From contig NZ_JAMOIL010000013.1 of assembly GCF_023656415.1 (NCBI RefSeq), forward strand, positions 62,001 to 126,000: a stretch of 64,000 nucleotides of DNA, read 5' to 3'. The position numbers and the translations under genes are program-made. The notes beneath the pieces were generated by a model. It was not told where the DNA came from and ran no database searches. It saw only the letters and a list, made by a program, of their open reading frames with translations. This DNA is from Nocardioides bruguierae (GTDB taxonomy: Bacteria > Actinomycetota > Actinomycetes > Propionibacteriales > Nocardioidaceae). Every line of letters starts with the position of its first letter. The stretch's first letter is position 1. This document shows, piece by piece, positions 18,503 through 33,142 of this stretch.

Positions 18503-19035
18503 TTCGCCGTCCGGAGGCTCCCGACGACCCGCCTCGGACCCTGTGGAGAACCGGCCCGCCGGAGATGAACTACACGGTGGTGACTTGAGGATCCCGTGGC
18601 AGAGCCCTCCACACGGACGAGGATCCCCACACGGACGCCAGGATCCCCACGACGTCCTCCACACCCCCTGTGCACCTCGATCGAGCGTGGCGACCAGGCA
18701 TTACCCACGTCGTCCACAGGATCCACCGGACCTATGACCACTCTGGATCCATCACCGACTCGATTCCCGGTGCACTTCTGCACCGACCCCTTCCTGGGGA
18801 CAAACCCTCTCCGGGCCCGGCGGCTACCTCCCGGAACCACCTGGCCCACCCCGACCCCTCGCTGTCGAAGGTGGCAGGTTGCTGCCACACCGGGGCAGCC
18901 GCACGACCACCACCAGGATCACAAAAATCCGTGGGATCACCCGCGGCGTGCCGGTGCGCCGACGCGCGTGGCAGGATTCGACTTCCGCGAGGCCGCGCCC
19001 GCCGCCGGCCCACCACGAGGAGAGGGACGCCAACA
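18503..19035. other. oriC: Replication origin region (oriC), dnaN upstream
   Basis: About 530 non-coding bases before dnaN holding DnaA-box-like sequences in both orientations: TTCTCCACA (reverse, 18542-18550), TTACCCACG (18701-18709), TCGTCCACA (18710-18718), and several looser CCCCACACG/CCTCCACA forms between 18600 and 18670. The AT-richer patch ATCACAAAAATCC is near 18918. Position between dnaA and dnaN is the standard actinobacterial oriC. The boxes deviate from consensus, so the exact origin limits are inferred. Confidence 0.75.
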
Positions 19036-20172
19036 GTGAAGTTCCGCGTCGAACGCGACGTGCTCGCCGACGCCGTCGCCTGGGCGGCACGCAGCCTGCC
19101 CGCACGGCCGAGCGTCCCCGTCCTCGCAGGTCTGCTGATCCAGGCCGGCGACTCCGGCCTCGTCCTCTCCGCCTTCGACTACGAGACCTCTGCCCGCGCG
19201 ACGCTCGCGGCCGACGTCTCCGAGGACGGTCGGGCCCTGGTCAGCGGTCGTCTGCTCGCCGACATCTGCCGCAGCCTCCCCGGCAAGCCGGTGGAGATGA
19301 CCCTCGAGGGCTCTCGCGTCTCCCTCACCTGCGGCAGCGCGCGGTTCAGCCTCCAGACCATGCCGGTCGAGGACTACCCGACCCTCCCGGAGATGCCCAC
19401 CGCCACGGGCACCGTCGACAGCGGTCTGTTCGCCCACGCCGTCGCCCAGGCCGTCACGGCGGCCGGCAAGGACGACATGCTCCCGGTGCTCACCGGCGTC
19501 CGGCTCGAGATCGACGGCTCCAGCATCTCGCTGCTGGCCACCGACCGCTTCCGCCTCAGCCACCGCGAGCTGGGCTGGAACCCGAACACCCCCGACGCCA
19601 CGGTCGCGGCCCTCGTCCCCGCCAAGGTGCTGGCCGACACGGCCAAGTCCCTGAGCGCGGGCGACGAGATCACCATCGCCCTGTCCGCCGGCAACGGCGG
19701 CGAGGGGATCATCGGCTTCGAGGGCGCGGCGGCCGGCGGCGTGCGCCGCACGACGACCCGCCTGCTGGACGGCGAGTTCCCGAAGGTGCGCAGCCTGTTC
19801 CCGAACGAGCACCTCACGGTGGCCAAGGTCGACAAGGCCTCGCTGGTCGAGTCGGTGCGCCGCGTCTCGCTGGTGGCCGAGCGCAACACCGCCGTGCAGC
19901 TCGCCTTCGTCGACGGCGTGCTCACCCTCGACGCCGGCTCCGGCGACGAGGCGCAGGCCTCCGAGTCGGTCGAGGCCGACATCGACGGCGACGAGCTGAC
20001 CACCGGCTTCAACCCGCAGTACCTGCTCGACGGGCTCACCGCGATCGACGAGCCCGTCGTCGAGCTGGCGTTCACCCAGGCCTCCAAGCCCGTGGTGATC
20101 TCCGGCACGACGGACGAGGCGGAGGGGCCCGGCTTCCGGTACCTGCTCATGCCTCGCCGTCTGCTCTCCTGA
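19036..20172 (+). CDS. dnaN: DNA polymerase III beta sliding clamp
   Basis: Processivity clamp of 378 residues with the three-domain beta fold. It begins VKFRVERDVLADAV; LLATDRFRLSHREL marks the second domain, and it ends with the family's typical YLLMPRRL-type tail (the clamp C-terminus). The GTG at 19036 has GAGAGGGA about seven bases upstream. It follows oriC and starts the dnaN-gnd-recF-dciA-gyrB-gyrA series on the plus strand. Confidence 0.98.
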   Translation: MKFRVERDVLADAVAWAARSLPARPSVPVLAGLLIQAGDSGLVLSAFDYETSARATLAADVSEDGRALVSGRLLADICRSLPGKPVEMTLEGSRVSLTCGSARFSLQTMPVEDYPTLPEMPTATGTVDSGLFAHAVAQAVTAAGKDDMLPVLTGVRLEIDGSSISLLATDRFRLSHRELGWNPNTPDATVAALVPAKVLADTAKSLSAGDEITIALSAGNGGEGIIGFEGAAAGGVRRTTTRLLDGEFPKVRSLFPNEHLTVAKVDKASLVESVRRVSLVAERNTAVQLAFVDGVLTLDAGSGDEAQASESVEADIDGDELTTGFNPQYLLDGLTAIDEPVVELAFTQASKPVVISGTTDEAEGPGFRYLLMPRRLLS

Positions 20173-20290
20173 CGACGTGGATACCGTGGGGTCGTCGGAC
20201 GGCACCCGCGGCACCCACCGGGAACCGCAGGACCGTCCCGAGCAGACCCGGCAGCAGACCCGGCAGTGACTGACAACGAGGAGCGCGTGC

Positions 20291-21175
20291 ATGGACATCG
20301 GACTGGTCGGCCTCGGCAAGATGGGTGGCAACATGCGCACCCGGCTCCGCCAGGCGGGGCACACCGTGGTCGGTTTCGACTTCGACCCGGCCCTGCGGGA
20401 CGTGGACAGCCTCGAGGCGCTCGTGGAGGCGCTGCCCAGCCCCAAGGTCGTGTGGGTGATGGTCCCGCACGGCAAGCCGACGCACGACACGGTCTCCCAG
20501 CTCGGTGAGCTGCTCTCCGAGGGCGACGTGGTCGTCGACGGCGGCAACTCCAAGTGGACCGACGACGCCCGGCACGCCGCCGAGCTCGGCGAGAAGGGCA
20601 TCGGCTTCGTCGACTGCGGCGTCTCCGGCGGCGTCTGGGGCCTGGAGAACGGCTACGCCCTGATGTGCGGCGGCTCGAACGAGGACGTGGCCAAGGTCCA
20701 GCCGGCCTTCGACTCCCTCAAGCCGACCGACGGCGGCTTCGTGCACGCCGGCCGCAAGCCGGGCGCCGGCCACTTCGCCAAGATGGTCCACAACGGCATC
20801 GAGTACGCGATGATGCAGTCCTACGCCGAGGGCTGGGAGCTGCTCGAGGCGGTCGACCTCGTCGAGGACGTGCCGGCCACGTTCGACTCCTGGCGCAGCG
20901 GCACCGTCATCCGGTCCTGGCTCCTGGACCTGCTCACCAACGCGCTCCAGGACGACGAGCACCTCGAGGCGCTGCGCGGCTACGCGGACGACTCCGGCGA
21001 GGGCCGGTGGACGGTCGAGGCCGCCATCGACAACGCCGTGCCGATGAACGTCATCGCCGCCTCGCTCTTCGCCCGGTTCACCTCCCGCCAGGAGGACAGC
21101 CCCGCGATGAAGGCCATCGCCGCCATGCGCAACCAGTTCGGCGGCCACGCCGTCCACTCCGGCGCGAAGGGCTGA
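20291..21175 (+). CDS. gnd: 6-phosphogluconate dehydrogenase (decarboxylating), short form
   Basis: Oxidative pentose phosphate enzyme of 294 residues that converts 6-phosphogluconate to ribulose 5-phosphate. The Rossmann motif [12 protein letters not shown] opens the protein, with VDGGNSKW and the catalytic [15 protein letters not shown] region following. It lacks the long C-terminal domain of the 470-residue form, matching the short GntZ/YqeC-like enzymes that are often NAD-preferring. The ATG has GAGGAG upstream. This gene sits between dnaN and recF in many actinobacteria. Confidence 0.93.
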   Translation: MDIGLVGLGKMGGNMRTRLRQAGHTVVGFDFDPALRDVDSLEALVEALPSPKVVWVMVPHGKPTHDTVSQLGELLSEGDVVVDGGNSKWTDDARHAAELGEKGIGFVDCGVSGGVWGLENGYALMCGGSNEDVAKVQPAFDSLKPTDGGFVHAGRKPGAGHFAKMVHNGIEYAMMQSYAEGWELLEAVDLVEDVPATFDSWRSGTVIRSWLLDLLTNALQDDEHLEALRGYADDSGEGRWTVEAAIDNAVPMNVIAASLFARFTSRQEDSPAMKAIAAMRNQFGGHAVHSGAKG

Positions 21176-21237
21176 GGGAGCCCCGCTCCCCCGGCCCCAC
21201 TCACGCCCCGCGCCCCGAGCCCCGCACCCCGGTCGCC

Positions 21238-22389
21238 ATGCACGTCTCCCACCTGACCCTGCACCAGTTCCGCTCCTACGAGCAGGTGGACGTCGCGCTG
21301 GAGGCCGGGGTCACGGCGTTCGTGGGGCGCAACGGCCAGGGCAAGACCAACCTGGTCGAGGCGATCGACTACCTCTCGCGGCTCTCGTCCCACCGGGTCG
21401 CCGGCGACGCCCCGCTGATCCGCGCGGGCGCCGACCGGGCCCTGGTCCGGGCCGCTGTCGTCCGGGACGGGCGGACCGCCGTGCTCGAGGTGCAGCTCAA
21501 CCCCGGCAAGTCCAACCTCGCGAAGGTCAACCGGTCCGCCCTCCCCCGTGCCCGCGACCTCGTCGGCCTGGTCCGCACGGTCGTCTTCTCCCCCGAGGAC
21601 CTGGCGCTGGTCAAGGGCGACCCCGGCGAGCGCCGCCGGTTCCTCGACGACCTGCTGGTGCTGCGGGCACTGCGGCTGGCCGGCGTCCGCAGCGACTACG
21701 ACCGGGTGCTCAAGCAGCGCTCCTCCCTGCTCAAGACCGCCGGCGCTGCCCGTCGCGGGTCGTCCTCCTCCGAGGGGGCGCTGGCGACCCTCTCGGTGTG
21801 GGACTCCCACCTGGCCCGCACCGGCGCCGAGCTGCTGGCCGAGCGGCTGCGCCTGGTCGAGGAGCTCTCCCCCTACGTCGGCCGCGCCTACCAGTCCGTG
21901 GCGCGCGGCGCCGGACGCGACGACGCCCGGATCGAGTACCGCCCTTCCTTCGAGCTGCCGCCGGCGCACGACCAGGAGACGCTGGAGAAGACGATCCTCG
22001 TGGAGCTCGAGGCGCGCCGCCGCGACGAGCTGGAGCGCGGCGTCTGCCTCGTCGGCCCGCACCGCGACGACCTGCTGCTCACCATCGGCTCGGACGACGG
22101 CCCGCGACTGCCCGTCAAGGGCTACGCCAGCCACGGGGAGTCGTGGTCGTTCGCGCTCGCGCTGCGCCTGGCCTCCTTCGACCTCCTGCGGGACGACGGC
22201 GACGACCCGATCCTCGTGCTCGACGACGTCTTCGCCGAGCTGGACGCCGGCCGGCGCACCCAGCTGGCCGAGCTGGTGGCCGGCGCCGAGCAGGTGCTGG
22301 TGACGGCCGCCGTGGCCGAGGACGTGCCCCCGGCGCTCGCGGGTGCGCGCTTCGCGGTCGCCGGTGGCGAGGTCTCCCGTGTCGAGTGA
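21238..22389 (+). CDS. recF: DNA replication and repair protein RecF
   Basis: SMC-like ATPase of 383 residues that helps load RecA at gaps. Walker A is GRNGQGKT (residues 30-37). The RecF signature [15 protein letters not shown] and Walker [14 protein letters not shown] lie toward the C-terminus. The ATG at 21238 gives the normal N-terminus [14 protein letters not shown]. The stop overlaps the start of the DUF721 gene by 11 bases. Confidence 0.97.
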   Translation: MHVSHLTLHQFRSYEQVDVALEAGVTAFVGRNGQGKTNLVEAIDYLSRLSSHRVAGDAPLIRAGADRALVRAAVVRDGRTAVLEVQLNPGKSNLAKVNRSALPRARDLVGLVRTVVFSPEDLALVKGDPGERRRFLDDLLVLRALRLAGVRSDYDRVLKQRSSLLKTAGAARRGSSSSEGALATLSVWDSHLARTGAELLAERLRLVEELSPYVGRAYQSVARGAGRDDARIEYRPSFELPPAHDQETLEKTILVELEARRRDELERGVCLVGPHRDDLLLTIGSDDGPRLPVKGYASHGESWSFALALRLASFDLLRDDGDDPILVLDDVFAELDAGRRTQLAELVAGAEQVLVTAAVAEDVPPALAGARFAVAGGEVSRVE

Positions 22390-22993
22390 GTCGCCCCGTC
22401 CCGAGGGGGACGGGGAGGACACGGGTGCCACGGACGGTGGGCCGCAGGAGGTGGCGTCGGACGCCGCCGAGCTCCCCGAGCCGCGCACCGGCCCCGAGGA
22501 GGAGCCGCACGACGACGCGGGGCTGGACCTGGCCCGCCGCATCGCGCGCGCCACGGCCGCCGGGGGGCTGCCGCCGGACAAGCGGTCACGCCGCCGTCGT
22601 CCTCGTGGTGACGCCCCGAGGAAGGCGCGGGGGGACGACCGGGACCCGCAGCTGCTCGAGGGCTCCCTCTCCCGGCTGGTGGCCGACCACGGGTGGGCGC
22701 TGGACCTGCGGGTGCACGGCGTCTTCGCCCGCTGGCCGGACCTGGTGGGCGAGGAGATCGCCGGCCACTGCACGCCCGAGTCCTTCACCGAGGGACGTCT
22801 CCTGGTGCGCACCGACTCCACCGCCTGGGCCACCCAGCTGAAGCTGCTCGCCCCCCGGGTGCTGGCGCGGCTCAACGAGGACCTCGGGCCCGGCACCGTG
22901 ACGTTCCTGGACGTGCAGGGCCCCCACGCCCCGTCCTGGACGAAGGGGCCCCGCCGGGTCAAGGGCCGCGGCCCTCGCGACACCTACGGCTGA
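22379..22993 (+). CDS. DciA/DUF721 helicase-loading-type protein
   Basis: Protein of 204 residues. The N-terminal ~90 are acidic and disordered, with a basic patch (RSRRRRPRG), and the C-terminal ~110 form the DUF721/DciA domain ([20 protein letters not shown], then LRLAR-like clamp residues [12 protein letters not shown]). DciA is the ancestral partner of the DnaB helicase in bacteria lacking DnaC/DnaI. The GTG overlaps recF by 11 bases. The position recF-dciA-gyrB is the usual actinobacterial one. Confidence 0.88.
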   Translation: MSSESPRPEGDGEDTGATDGGPQEVASDAAELPEPRTGPEEEPHDDAGLDLARRIARATAAGGLPPDKRSRRRRPRGDAPRKARGDDRDPQLLEGSLSRLVADHGWALDLRVHGVFARWPDLVGEEIAGHCTPESFTEGRLLVRTDSTAWATQLKLLAPRVLARLNEDLGPGTVTFLDVQGPHAPSWTKGPRRVKGRGPRDTYG

Positions 22994-23200
22994 GCGAGAT
23001 CCCGGGGTGGACCGCGGGCCGCGCCCTGTGGACGGCAAGTGGCCCTCTCTGCCGATCTGCGGGCCTCGCGTCCGTATCCGGGGCCGTTCCCACCCCCGTT
23101 CGGCGCTCTGAGCGCCCGTTCCGGGGCGATGAGAGGGGTCCGGCGGACGATTCATCCCCCGCGGCGGCGAGGGGGACGTGGCTCAGAGGCGCTCAGCCGC

Positions 23201-25445
<2,245 letters not shown>

Positions 25446-25476
25446 CCGGTAGAACGAACCAGAGAGATCGAGACAC

Positions 25477-28247
<2,771 letters not shown>

Positions 28248-28248
<1 letters not shown>

Positions 28249-28757
28249 TGACGGAGCGTCCCACCCAGGAGCGAACCGCCCCCGCCGAGCAGACGGCGGC
28301 GTTCGGCAACGGGCTGACCTCGTCCCGCCCGGCGGAGAAGCCGAAGAAGACGGCCGCGCCGGCGAAGGACACCGTCAGCGTCGCCCCGTCGCGTCGCGCC
28401 CGCCTGCGCCTGACCCGCGTGGACCCGTGGTCGGTGATGAAGACCGCGTTCCTGCTCTCCATCGCCGCCGGCATCGTCACCGTGGTGGCCGTGCTGATGG
28501 TGTGGAGCGTGCTCGGCGGCGCCGGCGTGTGGGACTCGATCAACCAGACCGTCGCGGACGTCGTCGGTGAGGACTCGATGGGCGGCTTCGACATCGAGGC
28601 CTACCTCGGCACCTCCCGCGTCGTCGGCTTCACGATGGTGATCGCCGCGATCGACGTCGTGCTGCTCACGGCCATCGCGACCCTCGGCGCGTTCCTCTAC
28701 AACATGGCGGCCGCGCTGCTCGGCGGCATCGAGATCACCCTCGCCGAGGACCGCTGA
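28248..28757 (+). CDS. DUF3566 membrane protein
   Basis: Protein of 169 residues with a disordered Lys/Ala-rich N-terminal half and a DUF3566 domain ([20 protein letters not shown]). Two membrane helices lie near residues 65-88 and 123-150. DUF3566 genes directly after gyrA are characteristic of actinobacteria; the function is not known. The ATG overlaps the gyrA TGA (TGATG), suggesting coupled translation. Confidence 0.9.
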
Positions 28758-28786
28758 GCCGCACCCCCACCCGCACGTCGATCCCG

Positions 28787-28819
28787 GGTGCCGCCGCGTT
28801 TTGTGGCGTCAGCGGCACC
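28787..28819 (+). terminator. Possible terminator after DUF3566 gene
   Basis: GGTGCCGC and GCGGCACC form a perfect 8-bp stem with inner bases CGC/GCG around a T-rich loop (GTTTTGT). It lies between the DUF3566 gene and tRNA-Ile. No T-run follows, so it might alternatively be an RNA-processing structure. Confidence 0.45.
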
Positions 28820-28890
28820 TCGGGTATCGTCCACTCTCGGTTCAGGGCACGACATCGTGCCTGATCCGGGCGGTCGTGAGAGCGACCGAC

Positions 28891-28964
28891 GGGCCTATAG
28901 CTCAGACGGTTAGAGCGCTTCCCTGATAAGGAAGAGGTCACAGGTTCAAGTCCTGTTAGGCCCA
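28891..28964 (+). tRNA. tRNA-Ile(GAT)
   Basis: A 74-base cloverleaf with acceptor stem GGGCCTA/TAGGCCC, anticodon arm CTTCC-CTGATAA-GGAAG (GAT at 28925-28927) and T-arm containing GGTTCAAGT. CCA is not encoded. tRNA-Ile after gyrA is conserved in actinobacteria. Confidence 0.97.
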
Positions 28965-29009
28965 CCCAGCACCACCATCTCTGGCCCGCGACGCTCGGCA
29001 GGAGCAGCC

Positions 29010-29135
29010 ATGAAGAAGATCCTCCTCGTGGCCCTGGCCGCTGCCGCGGCCGTCGTCGCGAAGAAGCAGCTCGACCGCACCAAGGCCGAGCAGGCGCTCT
29101 GGGCCGAAGCCACGGACGACGTCACGTCCCACTGA
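29010..29135 (+). CDS. DLW-39 family small protein
   Basis: Tiny protein of 41 residues starting [20 protein letters not shown], with one N-terminal hydrophobic segment and an acidic tail containing ALWAEATDD. Length, opening and position between tRNA-Ile and tRNA-Ala after gyrA match the actinobacterial DLW-39 family, which has no established function. The ATG is preceded by GGAG at a five-base spacing. A single-pass membrane location is likely. Confidence 0.88.
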   Translation: MKKILLVALAAAAAVVAKKQLDRTKAEQALWAEATDDVTSH

Positions 29136-29181
29136 CCCACGCGGTCAGTCCAGCACTTTCCCACCGCGGCCCCGGCCGCAC

Positions 29182-29257
29182 GGGGCCTTGGCGCAATTGG
29201 TAGCGCACCTGCTTTGCAAGCAGGGGGTTAGGGGTTCGAGTCCCCTAGGCTCCACCA
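29182..29257 (+). tRNA. tRNA-Ala(TGC)
   Basis: Cloverleaf with acceptor GGGGCCT/AGGCTCC (one G-U pair), anticodon arm CCTGC-TTTGCAA-GCAGG (TGC) and T-arm GGTTCGAGT. Unlike the tRNA-Ile gene, the 3' CCA is encoded (29255-29257). Confidence 0.97.
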
Positions 29258-29287
29258 GCTCCCTCACCGATCGGCCGGCAGGGCTGA

Positions 29288-29731
29288 TCAACCGAGCGCC
29301 AGCGCCACCGGCGCGGCGAGCGCCGAGAACCGGGCGATCCGCCCGACGAGCACGAGGGCTCCGAACTCCCAGCGCGGCTGCGCCGTGGCACCGGCCGCGA
29401 CGCTGACCACCATGAGGGGTGGCAGGCCGACCGTGGCCGCGGTCAGCACCAGCGGCGCCCGGGTGGCGCGGTGTCCGAGGCGGGCCGCCACGTGGGTGGC
29501 CCACCGCGAGGACGGTCGCCGGCGGTGCCGGGCCAGGATCGCCGAGCCGCGCCGGGTCGCCTCGAAGAGCCCGACCTTGGCCAGGGTCTGCCCCACGGCG
29601 AGCGCCAGCACCAGCCCGGTGGTCACCGACGCGCCGTGCCGACCGGCGGCGACCGCGAACAGCTCGGCGTTCGCGACGGGCACGAACGCCGAGAGGGCAC
29701 CGAAGCCCAGCGCGCCGAGCAGTGTCAGCAC
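29288..29731 (-). CDS. Small polytopic membrane protein, VTT/DedA-like
   Basis: Protein of 147 residues with several hydrophobic segments (about 1-25, 35-55, 95-115, 125-147). The N-terminal part GALSAFVPVANAELFAVAAG with a Pro and acidic residue inside a helix recalls the SNARE-associated/VTT (DedA-like) family, but the protein is short and the match is loose. It converges on tRNA-Ala. The start is uncertain: the GTG at 29731 has no clear ribosome site. Confidence 0.6.
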   Translation of the reverse strand: MLTLLGALGFGALSAFVPVANAELFAVAAGRHGASVTTGLVLALAVGQTLAKVGLFEATRRGSAILARHRRRPSSRWATHVAARLGHRATRAPLVLTAATVGLPPLMVVSVAAGATAQPRWEFGALVLVGRIARFSALAAPVALALG

Positions 29732-30066
29732 AGCGGTGCCGCCGCGGTCGCGAGGATGGTCATGCCCGGGAGATCGGCACCGCCGCGCAAGCGTTGACGT
29801 CCCTCACGAGAACTTTACCGACACGCCCCGGCGTGTCGCGGCGTGTCGTGGTGGCGCTGGGGCGCCGCTGGTCTAGCGTTCTTGCAACGGCTGCGGCCGG
29901 CCTGGGGAAGGGCCGTCCGTGGCCGTTTCCACGTCCGGACGCGGTGTGCCCGCCTCGTCCGCCCGTCCCCGGCGCACGGCGCGGGCCGGGTGAGGACGAG
30001 GAGCAGGGACGGTCGTCGGCCACCGCCGTGTCGTGGTGGCACGCAGGACGGCGGTGCGGGGAGCGC
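29732..30066. other. Intergenic region with promoter-like sequence and palindrome
   Basis: Non-coding stretch of 335 bases. TTGACG (29794-29799) and TACCGA (29816-29821) spaced by 16 bases resemble a plus-strand promoter. CGACACGCC-CC-GGCGTGTCG (29819-29838) is a near-continuous palindrome overlapping the -10, with a third half copy at 29840-29848. No plus-strand gene follows before the convergent chemoreceptor gene. Confidence 0.45.
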
Positions 30067-31023
30067 TCAGTCCTGGCTGCGGATGCGCTCGAGGAACGTG
30101 AGCACCTCGCCCTGGAGGCCGTGGGCGCTGTTGGTCATGCCGTCGTGGCCGTCGACCACGCCCGACATCGAGTCGACCATCCCGGTCATGTCGGAGACGG
30201 TCGCGATCACGGTGCCGATCACCTCCACGGCGTGCGCGGTGCGGCCCTGGATCTCGGTGACCTGCTCGGTGACCTGCTGGGTCGCCTTCGAGGTCTCCGT
30301 GGCCAGCTCCTTGACCTCGGCCGCGACCACGGCGAAGCCCTTGCCGGCCTCACCGACCCGGGCCGCCTCGATGGTGGCGTTGAGGGCGAGCAGGCGCGTC
30401 TGGCTGGCGATCGTGTCGATCAGCTTGGCGACGGACTCGATCTCCTGCACGGCACGGTTGAGGGAGTCGATGGTCTCGCGGGCCACCTCGGTCTGGTCGG
30501 CCACGCCCTGGGCGTTGCCGGTGAGCTGCCGGGTCGCGTCGGAGAGGCCGGAGGCCGCGTCGGCCACCCGGCTGGTCACGCCGACGACGGCCTGCTCGAA
30601 GCCGTCCGCCAACGCCATCCGCTCGGCGGTGGCGGCGGCCACGACCTGGGCCGTGGAGCGGATCAGGTCGCCGCCCTCGTTGATCTGGCGGGCGCCCTCG
30701 CGCAGCGAGCCGGGCATGCCCTGCTCCAGGAACCGGCGGGGGTTGCCGGGGTCCGTGGCGGCGAGCAGCGAGGCGCCGGCCTCGCGGACGAACGCGTCGA
30801 ACAGGTCCAGCACGCGGTTGACGGCCCAGCGGGCCTCCTGCATCTCGGGCTCCTGGCACCCGCGCCCGGTCACGCGGGCCTCGAGGTCGCCCTCGCCGAC
30901 GCGGCGGCAGACCTCGTCGATCTCGGCGACGAACGTCATCGCCGCCCGGCAGGAGTCACTGTTGCGTCCGGGGGTGGACGGGGCGGAGCGCTCACGGCGC
31001 AGCACCAGGTCGATCGCGGTCAT
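30067..31023 (-). CDS. Soluble methyl-accepting chemotaxis-type signalling protein
   Basis: Protein of 318 residues without membrane helices. The C-terminal ~200 residues form the MCP coiled-coil hairpin with the conserved tip [30 protein letters not shown], split here by the reading of the hairpin bend. The N-terminal ~100 residues are a helical segment with cysteines ([12 protein letters not shown]) and lack a recognised sensor. Its start lies one base from the stop of the PAS gene with GGAGCC upstream, so the two are co-translated and probably act together. It would signal to CheA/CheW encoded elsewhere. Confidence 0.9.
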   Translation of the reverse strand: MTAIDLVLRRERSAPSTPGRNSDSCRAAMTFVAEIDEVCRRVGEGDLEARVTGRGCQEPEMQEARWAVNRVLDLFDAFVREAGASLLAATDPGNPRRFLEQGMPGSLREGARQINEGGDLIRSTAQVVAAATAERMALADGFEQAVVGVTSRVADAASGLSDATRQLTGNAQGVADQTEVARETIDSLNRAVQEIESVAKLIDTIASQTRLLALNATIEAARVGEAGKGFAVVAAEVKELATETSKATQQVTEQVTEIQGRTAHAVEVIGTVIATVSDMTGMVDSMSGVVDGHDGMTNSAHGLQGEVLTFLERIRSQD

Positions 31024-31024
31024 G

Positions 31025-31570
31025 TCAGGCTCCGGTCAGGGTGGGGTCGGTGATGTGCCAGATCAGCTCGTCGTAGCTCAGGCCCTGGGCCTCGAGCTCC
31101 GCCTGGAGGGCGGAGTAGCCCGCCTCGGCCTGCGCGCGGGCGCCGCCGGCGCCGGCCTCGGCGGCCAGCAGCCGGTCGTACAGGGGGCGGACGCGGCCGA
31201 GCGCGGCCTGGCTGGGCGCACGCCGGCTGGAGTGGAAGCCGACGATCACGCCGCCCGGCCCGAAGCTGGGCGTGACGTGCGCGAAGACCCAGTAGTAGCC
31301 GCCGTCCGCGGTCTTGTTCACCACGTAGGCGAAGACCTCGCGGCCCGCCTCCAGGCGGTCCCACAGGAGACGGAAGACGGCCCGCGGCATCGCGGGGTGG
31401 CGGACGACGTTGTGGGGCTCGCCGATGAGCGACTTCTCGGTGTAGCCGCTGACCTTGAGGAAGGTGTCGTTGACGTAGGTGAGCCGACCCTGACGGTCGG
31501 TCTTGGAGACGATGAGCTCCTCGGTGCCGAGGCGCGCCTCGCGACCGGACAGCAGGGTGGCGGTGGTCAT
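31025..31570 (-). CDS. Aer-like PAS domain protein
   Basis: Protein of 181 residues. The N-terminal ~120 match the PAS domain of the aerotaxis receptor Aer: [35 protein letters not shown] and [10 protein letters not shown], a fold that binds FAD and senses redox state. No membrane helix, HAMP or MCP domain follows; the last ~50 residues are an Ala-rich helix. The MCP signalling domain is encoded by the next gene, one base away, so Aer appears divided between two soluble proteins. The ATG is at 31570. Confidence 0.88.
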   Translation of the reverse strand: MTTATLLSGREARLGTEELIVSKTDRQGRLTYVNDTFLKVSGYTEKSLIGEPHNVVRHPAMPRAVFRLLWDRLEAGREVFAYVVNKTADGGYYWVFAHVTPSFGPGGVIVGFHSSRRAPSQAALGRVRPLYDRLLAAEAGAGGARAQAEAGYSALQAELEAQGLSYDELIWHITDPTLTGA

Positions 31571-31640
31571 GCATGCTCCTTCGGGCCTCGGCGGCCCGGG
31601 GTGAGGAAAACGTGAAGCCGCGAGGTGAGCGCTGGCAACT

Positions 31641-31655
31641 GGGGCCCTTGGTCCC
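31641..31655 (-). promoter_or_regulatory. DosR-like palindrome upstream of PAS-MCP operon
   Basis: On the minus strand GGGACCAAGGGCCCC follows TTTGC, resembling the DosR/DevR box core GGGAC-N4-GTCCC with one mismatch in the right half. It lies about 70 bases upstream of the PAS start. Regulation is inferred. Confidence 0.4.
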
Positions 31656-31787
31656 GCAAACGTGTGCGTCCTGGGGTTGGCACGAACGGGCCGTGAGCTC
31701 TGACAAGGGCCCCTGACGCATCGGCCGTGGCGGCGGGCACCTGATCGGTTTTCGCCGCCCCTGGGCGCGCTCCGTACCCTGGTGGGC

Positions 31788-32654
31788 GTGGCACCGGCGC
31801 TCGCTCCCCGCTTCTGGGGCCTGCACGCGCTGGGCACCGTGGTCGTCCTGGCCACGCTCGCGCTGTCGTGGTGGCAGTGGGGCGCCTTCCAGAACGAGCG
31901 CACCGTCGCGGCCCGCGACCTCACCCAGGCACCCGTGGTGCCCCTGGACGACGTGATGGGCCCCGACGACGCCTTCCCCGCCCCCGACGTGGGCCGCCCC
32001 GTCACCCTCACCGGCACCTGGGTGCCCGAGGGCACCGTCTACGTGGAGGGCCGCGAGCACGACGGTGAGCAGGGCTACTGGGTCGTCACCCCCCTCGCGG
32101 TCTCGGACGACGGCGACGCCGACGCGCCCGCGATGGAGGTCGTGCGCGGGTGGAGCCCGACGGTGGAGGGGGCGCCGGCCGCCCCCGAGGGCACCGCGAC
32201 CGTGGTCGGCTGGCTCCAGCCCACCGACGGCACCGGCGCGACCGACCCGGACCGCACCGACGACGTGGTCCCCCAGGTCCGCATCGCCGACCTCATCCAG
32301 CACGTCGACCAGGACCTCTACTCCGGCTACGTCGTCGCCGACCTCGACGCGACCGGCACCGAGAACGACGGCACCACCGACCTGGCCGCCGCCGACCTCA
32401 CGCAGCTGCCCGACGTCTCCGGCGACATCGGCCTGCGCAACCTGCTCTACGCCGTCCAGTGGCCCGCGTTCGGGGTGTTCGCGATCATCGTCTGGGTCCG
32501 GCTGGCCCGGGACATGCTCGCCGCCGAGCGGCGGGGCCGGGACGAGGACGACGACAGCCCGGACGACAGGCCGGACGACGGCCAGGACGACGGCGGGCCC
32601 GAGGCTCCCCGGGAGGGCCGTCCGGGGGTCACCCCGGTACCGTCGGGGCCGTGA
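31788..32654 (+). CDS. SURF1 family cytochrome oxidase assembly protein
   Basis: Protein of 288 residues with the SURF1 layout: one N-terminal membrane helix (residues ~10-28), a long extracytoplasmic domain with GTWVPEGTVYVEGRE and GYWVVTPL, and a second helix near 223-240 (LLYAVQWPAFGVFAIIVW). SURF1 assists heme a insertion into cytochrome c oxidase. The C-terminal tail is acidic and Pro-rich. The GTG at 31788 lies seven bases after a TACCCT -10 element, implying a leaderless mRNA. It overlaps the next gene by four bases. Confidence 0.9.
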   Translation: MAPALAPRFWGLHALGTVVVLATLALSWWQWGAFQNERTVAARDLTQAPVVPLDDVMGPDDAFPAPDVGRPVTLTGTWVPEGTVYVEGREHDGEQGYWVVTPLAVSDDGDADAPAMEVVRGWSPTVEGAPAAPEGTATVVGWLQPTDGTGATDPDRTDDVVPQVRIADLIQHVDQDLYSGYVVADLDATGTENDGTTDLAAADLTQLPDVSGDIGLRNLLYAVQWPAFGVFAIIVWVRLARDMLAAERRGRDEDDDSPDDRPDDGQDDGGPEAPREGRPGVTPVPSGP

Positions 32655-33040
32655 ACGACGACCTGCGCACCCCCCTCACGGCCTACCGCACCATGGCCTG
32701 GATCGTCGGGGTGCTCCTCGTCGTCCTGGTGCTCGTGGGGCTGCCGCTGCACTACGGCTACCTGGTCTCCGACGCGCCGTGGCTGGCCAAGGGTCTGGAC
32801 GGGGTCGACGGGTCCGGCGGCGCCGGGTGGCGGCTCGGCTCCGACATCTCGCGCTACCTGGGCGTCGCGCACGGCTGGCTCTACATGATCTTCCTGGCGT
32901 GCGCCTTCTGGCTCTCCCGCAAGGCCCGCTGGAGCGGTGGGTTCACCATCGTCACGCTGCTGTGCGGCACGGTGCCGCTGCTGTCCTTCTGGGCCGAGCA
33001 CCGCGCCACGCGGGTGACCCGCGAGACCGCCCCCGCCTGA
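32651..33040 (+). CDS. DUF3817 integral membrane protein
   Basis: Protein of 129 residues with three hydrophobic segments (about 14-36, 78-96, 103-120) and the DUF3817 pattern AHGWLYMIFLACAFWLSRK followed by GTVPLLSFWAEH. The function is unknown; proteins of this type accompany SURF1 genes in actinobacteria. The GTG start overlaps the SURF1 stop by four bases, so the pair forms an operon that ends at the following hairpin. Confidence 0.88.
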   Translation: MNDDLRTPLTAYRTMAWIVGVLLVVLVLVGLPLHYGYLVSDAPWLAKGLDGVDGSGGAGWRLGSDISRYLGVAHGWLYMIFLACAFWLSRKARWSGGFTIVTLLCGTVPLLSFWAEHRATRVTRETAPA

Positions 33041-33062
33041 GTCGCAGCCCCACCACGCACGA

Positions 33063-33103
33063 ACGGCCGGCCCGCCACCGCGTGAGCGGGGCGGGCCGGC
33101 CGT
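33063..33103. terminator. Strong bidirectional terminator hairpin
   Basis: A 14-bp perfect stem ACGGCCGGCCCGCC / GGCGGGCCGGCCGT with a 13-base loop between two convergent genes. There is no T-run, which is common for high-GC terminators. Confidence 0.85.
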
Positions 33104-33142
33104 GCTGGGTGACCCGTGCGACCCGGTGCGACCGGGCCGGGG

